Assembly: GCA_964057225.1 (NCBI GenBank) | Contig: OZ059900.1 | Span: 4,536,501 to 4,600,500, forward strand | Length of the DNA stretch: 64,000 bases | Origin: Auanema rhodensis | Taxonomy: Eukaryota; Nematoda; Chromadorea; Rhabditida; Rhabditidae | Direction: 5' to 3' | Shown here: positions 54,439 through 64,000 of the stretch, piece by piece | How the letters are laid out: every line of letters begins with the position of its first letter | How positions within the stretch are numbered: the first letter of the stretch is position 1 | Translations under genes and position numbers: made by a program | Notes under the pieces: generated by a model | Database searches by the model: none | What the model was told of the DNA's origin: nothing | The model's input: the letters and a program-made list of their open reading frames with translations, nothing else

Positions 54439-55495
54439 GGTATCCGAGTTACAAATCAAGATCACTTTTTTTGGATACTTAGGTGGTATAGCTACCTGTT
54501 CACAAAAAATTGGAAGTCCTATTTACCCATGCATCAAACACAATACGATAGTGTTTCTAGACTAATATGACCATGGGGAGTTCATTAAATTTAACAGTAT
54601 TCTTTTATCTTTAACGGTATCCGAGTTACAAATCAAGATCACTTTCTTTGGATACTTAGGTGGTATAGCTACCTGTTCACAAAAAATTGGAAGTCTTGGT
54701 TACCATGCATCAAATCCTTTAAGATAGTGTTTCTAGACTAATATAACCATGGAGACTTCATTAAATTTCACAGTATTCTTCTATCTTCAACGGTATCCGA
54801 GTTACAAATCAAGATCACTTTCTTTGGATACTTAGGTGGTATAGCTACCTGTTCACAAAAAATTGGAAGTCGTGGTTACCATGCATCAAACACAATAAGA
54901 TAGTGTTTCTAGACTAATATAACCATGGGGACTTCATTAAAATTAACAGTATTCTTCTATCTTCAACGGTATCCGAGTTACAGATCAAGATCACTTTCTT
55001 TGGATACTTAGGTGATATAGCTACCTGTTCACAAAAAATTGGAAGTCCTATTTACCATGCATCAAACACAATACGATAGTGTTTCTAGACTAATATGACC
55101 ATGGGGACTTCATTAAAATTAACAGTATTCTTTTATCTTTAACGGTATCCGAGTTACAAATCAAGATCACTCTCTTTGGATACTTAGGTGGTATAGCTAC
55201 CTGTTCACAAAAAATTGGAAGTCTTGGTTACCATGCATCAAATCCTTTAAGATAGTGTTTCTAGACTAATATAACCATGGGGACTTTATTAAATTTCACA
55301 GTATTCTTCTATCTTCAACGGTATCCGAGTTACAAATCAAGATCACTTTCTTTGGATACTTAGGTGGTATAGCTACCTGTTCACAAAAAATTGGAAGTCC
55401 TGGTTACCATGCATCAAACCCATTAAGATTGTGTTTCTAGACTAATATGACCATGAGAAATTGATTTAAGTTCACAGTATTCTTCTATCTTTAAC
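54439..55495. repeat. 6-monomer HOR, canonical copy
   Basis: Canonical order, with two local changes: the first monomer has ATCACTTTTTTTGG (near 54464) and the second has TTAAATTTAAC near 54586 in place of TTAAAATTAAC. Confidence 0.8.
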
Positions 55496-56552
55496 GGTAT
55501 CCGAGTTACAAATCAAGATCACTTTCTTTGGATACTTAGGTGGTATAGCTACCTGTTCACAAAAAATTGGAAGTCCTATTTACCCATGCATCAAACACAA
55601 TACGATAGTGTTTCTAGACTAATATGACCATGGGGAGTTCATTAAATTTCACAGTATTCTTCTATCTTCAACGGTATCCGAGTTACAAATCAAGATCACT
55701 TTCTTTGGATACTTAGGTGGTATAGCTACCTGTTCACAAAAAATTGGAAGTCCTATTTACCATGCATCAAACACAATACGATAGTGTTTCTAGACTAATA
55801 TGACCATGGGGACTTCATTAAAATTAACAGTATTCTTTTATCTTTAACGGTATCCGAGTTACAAATCAAGATCACTTTCTTTGGATACTTAGGTGGTATA
55901 GCTACCTGTTCACAAAAAATTGGAAGTCTTGGTTACCATGCATCAAATCCTTTAAGATAGTGTTTCTAGACTAATATAACCATGGGGACTTCATTAAATT
56001 TCACAGTATTCTTCTATCTTCAACGGTATCCGAGTTACAAATCAAGTTCACTTTCTTTGGATACTTAGGTGGTATAGCTACCTGTTCACAAAAAATTGGA
56101 AGTCCTGGTTACCATGCATCAAACCCATTAAGATTGTGTTTCTAGACTAATATGACCATGGGGACTTCATTAAAATTAACAGTATTCTTTTATCTTTAAC
56201 GGTATCCGAGTTACAAATCAAGATCACTTTCTTTGGATACTTAGGTGGTATAGCTACCTGTTCACAAAAAATTGGAAGTCCTGGTTACCATGCATCAAAC
56301 CCATTAAGATAGTGTTTCTAGACTAATATAACCATGGGGACTTCATTAAATTTCACAGTATTCTTCTATCTTCAACGGTATCCGAGTTACAAATCAAGAT
56401 CACTTTCTTTGGATACTTAGGTGGTATAGCTACCTGTTCACAAAAAATTGGAAGTCCTGGTTACCATGCATCAAACCCATTAAGATTGTGTTTCTAGACT
56501 AATATGACCATGAGAAATTGATTTACGTTCACAGTATTCTTCTATCTTTAAC
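55496..56552. repeat. 6-monomer unit of standard length but shuffled content
   Basis: The length is exactly 1,057 bp, but only part of the order is canonical. The GGGGAGTTC cassette at about 55632 joins directly to AAATTTC and is followed by CTAT/AACACAATACG. The last three monomers are GGGGACTTC types with CTGG/AACCCATTAAG. Equal spacing of the GAGAAATTG marker therefore does not mean an equal unit. Those last three monomers reappear at 57610-58137. Confidence 0.75.
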
Positions 56553-58137
56553 GGTATCCGAGTTACAAATCAAGATCACTTTCTTTGGATACTTAGGTGG
56601 TATAGCTACCTGTTCACAAAAAATTGGAAGTCCTATTTACCCATGCATCAAACACAATACGATAGTGTTTCTAGACTAATATGACCATGGGGAGTTCATT
56701 AAAATTAACAGTATTCTTTTATCTTTAACGGTATCCGAGTTACAAATCAAGATCACTCTCTTTGGATACTTAGGTGGTATAGCTACCTGTTCACAAAAAA
56801 TTGGAAGTCTTGGTTACCATGCATCAAATCCTTTAAGATAGTGTTTCTAGACTAATATAACCATGGAGACTTCATTAAACTTCACAGTATTCTTCTATCT
56901 TCAACGGTATCCGAGTTACAAATCAAGATCACTTTCTTTGGATACTTAGGTGGTATAGCTACCTGTTCACAAAAAATTGGAAGTCGTGGTTACCATGCAT
57001 CAAACACAATAAGATAGTGTTTCTAGACTAATATAACCATGGGGACTTCATTAAAATTAACAGTATTCTTCTATCTTCAACGGTATCCGAGTTACAGATC
57101 AAGATCACTTTCTTTGGATACTTAGGTGATATAGCTACCTGATCACAAAAAATTGGAAGTCCTATTTACCATGCATCAAACACAATACGATAGTGTTTCT
57201 AGACTAATATGACCATGGGGACTTCATTAAAATTAACAGTATTCTTTTATCTTTAACGGTATCCGAGTTACAAATCAAGATCACTTTCTTTGGATACTTA
57301 GGTGGTATAGCTACCTGTTCACAAAAAATTGGAAGTCTTGGTTACCATGCATCAAATCCTTTAAGATAGTGTTTCTAGACTAATATAACCATGGGGACTT
57401 TATTAAATTTCACAGTATTCTTCTATCTTCAACGGTATCCGAGTTACAAATCAAGATCACATTCTTTGGATACTTAGGTGGTATAGCTACCTGTTCACAA
57501 AAAATTGGAAGTCCTGGTTACCATGCATCAAACCCATTAAGATTGTGTTTCTAGACTAATATGACCATGAGAAATTGATTTAAGTTCACAGTATTCTTCT
57601 ATCTTTAACGGTATCCGAGTTACAAATCAAGATCACTTTTTTTGGATACTTAGGTGGTATAGCTACCTGTTCACAAAAAATTGGAAGTCCTGGTTACCAT
57701 GCATCAAACCCATTAAGATTGTGTTTCTAGACTAATATGACCATGGGGACTTCATTAAAATTAACAGTATTCTTGTATCTTTAACGGTATCCGAGTTACA
57801 AATCAAGATCACTTTCTTTGGATACTTAGGTGGTATAGCTACCTGTTCACAAAAAATTGGAAGTCCTGGTTACCATGCATCAAACCCATTAAGATAGTGT
57901 TTCTAGACTAATATAACCATGGGGACTTCATTAAATTTCACAGTATTCTTCTATCTTCAACGGTATCCGAGTTACAAATCAAGATCACTTTCTTTGGATA
58001 CTTAGGTGGTATAGCTACCTGTTCACAAAAAATTGGAAGTCCTGGTTACCATGCATCAAACCCATTAAGATTGTGTTTCTAGACTAATATGACCATGAGA
58101 AATTGATTTAAGTTCACAGTATTCTTCTATCTTTAAC
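56553..58137. repeat. 9-monomer block: canonical unit plus 3 monomers
   Basis: A canonical 1,057-bp unit (56553-57609, with CTGATCAC near 57141 and ATCACATTC near 57466) is followed by 528 bp (57610-58137) equivalent to the last half of the preceding shuffled unit. The next canonical unit repeats the rare changes 1,585 bp later (57141 to 58726), so 9 monomers were duplicated together. Confidence 0.78.
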
Positions 58138-60251
58138 GGTATCCGAGTTACAAATCAAGATCACTTTCTTTGGATACTTAGGTGGTATAGCTACCTGTTC
58201 ACAAAAAATTGGAAGTCCTATTTACCCATGCATCAAACACAATACGATAGTGTTTCTAGACTAATATGACCATGGGGAGTTCATTAAAATTAACAGTATT
58301 CTTTTATCTTTAACGGTATCCGAGTTACAAATCAAGATCACTCTCTTTGGATACTTAGGTGGTATAGCTACCTGTTCACAAAAAATTGGAAGTCTTGGTT
58401 ACCATGCATCAAATCCTTTAAGATAGTGTTTCTAGACTAATATAACCATGGAGACTTCATTAAACTTCACAGTATTCTTCTATCTTCAACGGTATCCGAG
58501 TTACAAATCAAGATCACTTTCTTTGGATACTTAGGTGGTATAGCTACCTGTTCACAAAAAATTGGAAGTCGTGGTTACCATGCATCAAACACAATAAGAT
58601 AGTGTTTCTAGACTAATATAACCATGGGGACTTCATTAAAATTAACAGTATTCTTCTATCTTCAACGGTATCCGAGTTACAGATCAAGATCACTTTCTTT
58701 GGATACTTAGGTGATATAGCTACCTGATCACAAAAAATTGGAAGTCCTATTTACCATGCATCAAACACAATACGATAGTGTTTCTAGACTAATATGACCA
58801 TGGGGACTTCATTAAAATTAACAGTATTCTTTTATCTTTAACGGTATCCGAGTTACAAATCAAGATCACTTTCTTTGGATACTTAGGTGGTATAGCTACC
58901 TGTTCACAAAAAATTGGAAGTCTTGGTTACCATGCATCAAATCCTTTAAGATAGTGTTTCTAGACTAATATAACCATGGGGACTTTATTAAATTTCATAG
59001 TATTCTTCTATCTTCAACGGTATCCGAGTTACAAATCAAGATCACATTCTTTGGATACTTAGGTGGTATAGCTACCTGTTCACAAAAAATTGGAAGTCCT
59101 GGTTACCATGCATCAAACCCATTAAGATTGTGTTTCTAGACTAATATGACCATGAGAAATTGATTTAAGTTCACAGTATTCTTCTATCTTTAACGGTATC
59201 CGAGTTACAAATCAAGATCACTTTTTTTGGATACTTAGGTGGTATAGCTACCTGTTCACAAAAAATTGGAAGTCCTATTTACCCATGCATCAAACACAAT
59301 ACGATAGTGTTTCTAGACTAATATGACCATGGGGAGTTCATTAAAATTAACAGTATTCTTTTATCTTTAACGGTATCCGAGTTACAAATCAAGATCACTT
59401 TCTTTGGATACTTAGGTGGTATAGCTACCTGTTCACAAAAAATTGGAAGTCTTGGTTACCATGCATCAAATCCTTTAAGATAGTGTTTCTAGACTAATAT
59501 AACCATGGAGACTTCATTAAAATTAACAGTATTCTTCTATCTTCAACGGTATCCGAGTTACAAATCAAGATCACTTTCTTTGGATACTTAGGTGGTATAG
59601 CTACCTGTTCACAAAAAATTGGAAGTCGTGGTTACCATGCATCAAACACAATAAGATAGTGTTTCTAGACTAATATAACCATGGGGACTTCATTAAAATT
59701 AACAGTATTCTTCTATCTTCAACGGTATCCGAGTTACAGATCAAGATCACTTTCTTTGGATACTTAGGTGATATAGCTACCTGTTCACAAAAAATTGGAA
59801 GTCCTATTTACCATGCATCAAACACAATACGATAGTGTTTCTAGACTAATATGACCATGGGGACTTCATTAAAATTAACAGTATTCTTTTATCTTTAACG
59901 GTATCCGAGTTACAAATCAAGATCACTCTCTTTGGATACTTAGGTGGTATAGCTACCTGTTCACAAAAAATTGGAAGTCTTGGTTACCATGCATCAAATC
60001 CTTTAAGATAGTGTTTCTAGACTAATATAACCATGGGGACTTTATTAAATTTCACAGTATTCTTCTATCTTCAACGGTATCCGAGTTACAAATCAAGATC
60101 ACTTTCTTTGGATACTTAGGTGGTATAGCTACCTGTTCACAAAAAATTGGAAGTCCTGGTTACCATGCATCAAACCCATTAAGATTGTGTTTCTAGACTA
60201 ATATGACCATGAGAAATTGATTTAAGTTCACAGTATTCTTCTATCTTTAAC
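58138..60251. repeat. Two consecutive canonical 6-monomer HOR copies
   Basis: Units 58138-59194 and 59195-60251 follow the canonical order. The first shares CTGATCAC and ATCACATTC with the 56.5-kb unit and has a private AATTTCATAGTA near 58996. The second begins with the ATCACTTTTTTTGG change near 59219, as in the 54.4-kb unit. Confidence 0.8.
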
Positions 60252-63200
60252 GGTATCCGAGTTACAAATCAAGATCACTTTCTTTGGATACTTAGGTGGT
60301 ATAGCTACCTGTTCACAAAAAATTGGAAGTCCTATTTACCCATGCATCAAACACAATACGATAGTGTTTCTAGACTAATATGACCATGGGGAGTTCATTA
60401 AAATTAACAGTATTCTTTTATCTTTAACGGTATCCGAGTTACAAATCAAGATCACTCTCTTTGGATACTTAGGTGGTATAGCTACCTGTTCACAAAAAAT
60501 TGGAAGTCTTGGTTACCATGCATCAAATCCTTTAAGATAGTGTTTCTAGACTAATATAACCATGGAGACTTCATTAAATTTCACAGTATTCTTCTATCTT
60601 CAACGGTATCCGAGTTACAAATCAAGATCACTTTCTTTGGATACTTAGGTGGTATAGCTACCTGTTCACAAAAAATTGGAAGTCGTGGTTACCATGCATC
60701 AAACACAATAAGATAGTGTTTCTAGACTAATATAACCATGGGGACTTCATTAAAATTAACAGTATTCTTCTATCTTCAACGGTATCCGAGTTACAGATCA
60801 AGATCACTTTCTTTGGATACTTAGGTGATATAGCTACCTGTTCACAAAAAATTGGAAGTCCTATTTACCATGCATCAAACACAATACGATAGTGTTTCTA
60901 GACTAATATGACCATGGGGACTTCATTAAAATTAACAGTATTCTTTTATCTTTAACGGTATCCGAGTTACAAATCAAGATCACTTTCTTTGGATACTTAG
61001 GTGGTATAGCTACCTGTTCACAAAAAATTGGAAGTCTTGGTTACCATGCATCAAACACAATACGATAGTGTTTCTAGACTAATATGACCATGGGGAGTTC
61101 ATTAAAATTAACAGTATTCTTTTATCTTTAACGGTATCCGAGTTACAAATCAAGATCACTCTCTTTGGATACTTAGGTGGTATAGCTACCTGTTCACAAA
61201 AAATTGGAAGTCGTGGTTACCATGCATCAAACACAATAAGATAGTGTTTCTAGACTAATATAACCATGGGGACTTCATTAAAATTAACAGTATTCTTCTA
61301 TCTTCAACGGTATCCGAGTTACAGATCAAGATCACTTTCTTTGGATACTTAGGTGATATAGCTACCTGTTCACAAAAAATTGGAAGTCCTATTTACCATG
61401 CATCAAACACAATACGATAGTGTTTCTAGACTAATATGACCATGGGGACTTCATTAAAATTAACAGTATTCTTTTATCTTTAACGGTATCCGAGTTACAA
61501 ATCAAGATCACTCTCTTTGGATACTTAGGTGGTATAGCTACCTGTTCACAAAAAATTGGAAGTCTTGGTTACCATGCATCAAATCCTTTAAGATAGTGTT
61601 TCTAGACTAATATAACCATGGGGACTTTATTAAATTTCACAGTATTCTTCTATCTTCAACGGTATCCGAGTTACAAATCAAGATCACTTTCTTTGGATAC
61701 TTAGGTGGTATAGCTACCTGTTCACAAAAAATTGGAAGTCCTGGTTACCATGCATCAAACCCATTAAGATTGTGTTTCTAGACTAATATGACCATGAGAA
61801 ATTGATTTAAGTTCACAGTATTCTTCTATCTTTAACGGTATCCGAGTTACAAATCAAGATCACTTTCTTTGGATACTTAGGTGATATAGCTACCTGTTCA
61901 CAAAAAATTGGAAGTCCTATTTACCATGCATCAAACACAATACGATAGTGTTTCTAGACTAATATGACCATGGGGACTTCATTAAAATTAACAGTATTCT
62001 TTTATCTTTAACGGTATCCGAGTTACAAATCAAGATCACTTTCTTTGGATACTTAGGTGGTATAGCTACCTGTTCACAAAAAATTGGAAGTCCTGGTTAC
62101 CATGCATCAAACCCATTAAGATAGTGTTTCTAGACTAATATAACCATGGGGACTTCATTAAAATTAACAGTATTCTTCTATCTTCAACGGTATCCGAGTT
62201 ACAAATCAAGATCACTTTCTTTGGATACTTAGGTGGTATAGCTACCTGTTCACAAAAAATTGGAAGTCTTGGTTACCATGCATCAAACACAATACGATAG
62301 TGTTTCTAGACTAATATAACCATGGGGACTTCATTAAAATTAACAGTATTCTTCTATCTTCAACGGTATCCGAGTTACAGATCAAGATCACTTTCTTTGG
62401 ATACTTAGGTGATATAGCTACCTGTTCACAAAAAATTGGAAGTCCTATTTACCATGCATCAAACACAATACGATAGTGTTTCTAGACTAATATGACCATG
62501 GGGACTTCATTAAAATTAACAGTATTCTTCTATCTTCAACGGTATCCGAGTTACAGATCAAGATCACTTTCTTTGGATACTTAGGTGATATAGCTACCTG
62601 TTCACAAAAAATTGGAAGTCGTGGTTACCATGCATCAAACACAATAAGATAGTGTTTCTAGACTAATATAACCATGGGGACTTCATTAAAATTAACAGTA
62701 TTCTTCTATCTTCAACGGTATCCGAGTTACAAATCAAGATCACTTTCTTTGGATACTTAGGTGGTATAGCTACCTGTTCACAAAAAATTGGAAGTCGTGG
62801 TTACCATGCATCAAACACAATAAGATAGTGTTTCTAGACTAATATAACCATGGGGACTTCATTAAAATTAACAGTATTCTTCTATCTTCAACGGTATCCG
62901 AGTTACAGATCAAGATCACTTTCTTTGGATACTTAGGTGATATAGCTACCTGTTCACAAAAAATTGGAAGTCCTATTTACCATGCATCAAACACAATACG
63001 ATAGTGTTTCTAGACTAATATGACCATGGGGACTTCATTAAAATTAACAGTATTCTTTTATCTTTAACGGTATCCGAGTTACAAATCAAGATCACTTTCT
63101 TTGGATACTTAGGTGGTATAGCTACCTGTTCACAAAAAATTGGAAGTCTTGGTTACCATGCATCAAACACAATACGATAGTGTTTCTAGACTAATATGAC

Positions 63201-63948
63201 CATGGGGAGTTCATTAAAATTAACAGTATTCTTTTATCTTTAACGGTATCCGAGTTACAAATCAAGATCACTCTCTTTGGATACTTAGGTGGTATAGCTA
63301 CCTGTTCACAAAAAATTGGAAGTCGTGGTTACCATGCATCAAACACAATAAGATAGTGTTTCTAGACTAATATAACCATGGGGACTTCATTAAAATTAAC
63401 AGTATTCTTCTATCTTCAACGGTATCCGAGTTACAGATCAAGATCACTTTCTTTGGATACTTAGGTGATATAGCTACCTGTTCACAAAAAATTGGAAGTC
63501 CTATTTACCATGCATCAAACACAATACGATAGTGTTTCTAGACTAATATGACCATGGGGACTTCATTAAAATTAACAGTATTCTTTTATCTTTAACGGTA
63601 TCCGAGTTACAAATCAAGATCACTCTCTTTGGATACTTAGGTGGTATAGCTACCTGTTCACAAAAAATTGGAAGTCTTGGTTACCATGCATCAAATCCTT
63701 TAAGATAGTGTTTCTAGACTAATATAACCATGGGGACTTTATTAAATTTCACAGTATTCTTCTATCTTCAACGGTATCCGAGTTACAAATCAAGATCACT
63801 TTCTTTGGATACTTAGGTGGTATAGCTACCTGTTCACAAAAAATTGGAAGTCCTGGTTACCATGCATCAAACCCATTAAGATTGTGTTTCTAGACTAATA
63901 TGACCATGAGAAATTGATTTAAGTTCACAGTATTCTTCTATCTTTAAC
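60252..63948. repeat. Expanded 6-monomer HOR derivatives (9 and 12 monomers)
   Basis: Intervals of 1,585 bp (60252-61836) and 2,112 bp (61837-63948) separate GAGAAATTG markers. Both contain internally repeated halves of the canonical unit: the series ACAGATC/GATATAG, CTAT/AACACAATACG, GGGGACTTC is repeated near 60.8, 61.3, 62.4, 62.9 and 63.4 kb. The 12-monomer interval contains no TTTACCC monomer and is therefore an exact multiple of 176. Confidence 0.75.
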
Positions 63949-64000
63949 GGTATCCGAGTTACAAATCAAGATCACTTTCTTTGGATACTTAGGTGATATA
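63949..64000. repeat. Partial monomer at right window edge
   Basis: The first 52 bases of a monomer, ending in GGTGATATA, so it carries the A variant at position 48. The array continues beyond the window. Confidence 0.95.

Larger units (their letters stand above)
1..64000. repeat. 176-bp satellite DNA array, 363 complete monomers
   Basis: The whole window is one head-to-tail tandem array with a 176-bp period. The anchor GGTATCCGAG falls at 30, 206, 382, 558, 734 and so on to 63949, with no break and no inverted copy. The 363 complete units differ in length only by single-base insertions (30 copies of one recurrent insertion and one singleton). GC is about 35%. Stops occur in all three frames of every monomer on both strands: in the consensus, forward TAG at 42, TAG at 119 and TAA at 124; reverse-strand stops read as TTA at 11, TCA at 24 and TTA at 85. 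Long coding regions are therefore impossible. Known biology: arrays of this size and monomer length are typical of eukaryotic centromeres or pericentromeres, where CENH3/CENP-A nucleosomes may sit. That role here is inference, since sequence alone cannot show kinetochore occupancy. The strand choice is arbitrary. Confidence 0.98.
48099..64000. repeat. 6-monomer HOR domain (1,057-bp unit)
   Basis: From here the array is built mainly from a six-monomer unit ending in GAGAAATTGATTT. In order: TTTACCC/AACACAATACG; GGGGAGTTC with CACTCTC; GGAGACTTC with GTGG/AACACAATAAG; GGGGACTTC followed by ACAGATC, GATATAG and CTAT; GGGGACTTC with TTTTATC and TTGG/AATCCTTTAAG; GGGGACTTTATT with CTGG/AACCCATTAAG. 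GAGAAATTG markers lie at 48066, 49123, 50884, 54406, 55463, 56520, 57577, 58105, 59162, 60219, 61804 and 63916. Six of the intervals are exactly 1,057 bp; the others are 3, 9, 10, 12 or 20 monomers. Confidence 0.85.

Noticed and set aside
1-64000. CRISPR array or other spacer-repeat system
   Set aside because: Repeats are contiguous 176-bp units with no unique spacers; variable positions are a few recurring cassettes, not unique sequences, and there are no cas genes.
1-64000. Gene coding for a long repetitive protein
   Set aside because: Each monomer has stops in all three frames on both strands and the length is not a multiple of three. Short open frames are shadows repeated with the satellite.
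1-64000. 5S rDNA, rDNA spacer or tRNA tandem cluster
   Set aside because: No 5S internal promoter boxes, no conserved rRNA segment and no tRNA A/B box with cloverleaf potential were recognised in the monomer.
1-64000. Previously undescribed gene system hidden between repeats
   Set aside because: The anchor spacing closes exactly from 30 to 63949 at 176 or 177 bp per unit, leaving no room for inserted non-satellite sequence.

Overview
The window is one uninterrupted tandem satellite array. A single AT-rich monomer of 176 bp (about 35% GC by hand count of one consensus copy) repeats head-to-tail, always in the same orientation, from the first base to the last. Anchoring each copy on the motif GGTATCCGAG, the first complete monomer starts at 30 and the last, cut by the window edge, starts at 63949. 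That interval of 63,919 bp is exactly 363 monomers: 363 x 176 = 63,888, plus 31 single-base insertions. I located 30 copies of one recurrent insertion (an extra C, TTTACCC instead of TTTACC) and one singleton insertion near 10930, which accounts for all 31.

There are no genes. Every monomer carries stop codons in all three frames on both strands, and the length (2 mod 3) shifts frame at each copy. I saw no tRNA, rRNA, transposon, CRISPR array, telomere repeat or unique sequence. The organism is therefore a eukaryote with megabase-scale satellite DNA, and the array looks like (peri)centromeric heterochromatin. A 176-bp monomer fits the 165-180 bp class common in plant centromeres, notably Brassicaceae. 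Short words resembling the Arabidopsis 178-bp repeat are suggestive but weak, so I do not assign a species.

Each monomer is bipartite. Positions 1-80 and about 157-176 are nearly invariant. Positions 81-84, 98-112 and 130-155 exist as a few discrete alternative sequences (cassettes), and their combinations define monomer types. Reading the order of types shows several higher-order repeat (HOR) systems side by side: mixed monomers (1-2.8 kb); a 10-monomer, 1,760-bp HOR (2.8-8.1 kb); a mosaic (8.1-14.1 kb); a 34-monomer, 5,986-bp tandem duplication (14.1-26.0 kb); a further 20-monomer-offset copy of part of it (26.4-28.1 kb); a mosaic (28.1-31.2 kb); a 25-monomer, 4,402-bp duplication in about 2.1 copies (31.2-40.6 kb) containing a nested 2-monomer repeat; a rearranged derivative (40.6-43.1 kb); a 10/11-monomer HOR of 1,762/1,938 bp (43.1-48.1 kb); and a 6-monomer, 1,057-bp HOR that dominates to the right edge.

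The layout is a record of repeated unequal exchange and conversion. Older cassette blocks are copied, truncated and joined at homologous positions so that the 176-bp register is never lost. The main interest is this recombination history, the sharp change in cassette use around 43-47 kb, and the question whether the longest, apparently identical duplications are real or assembly artefacts.
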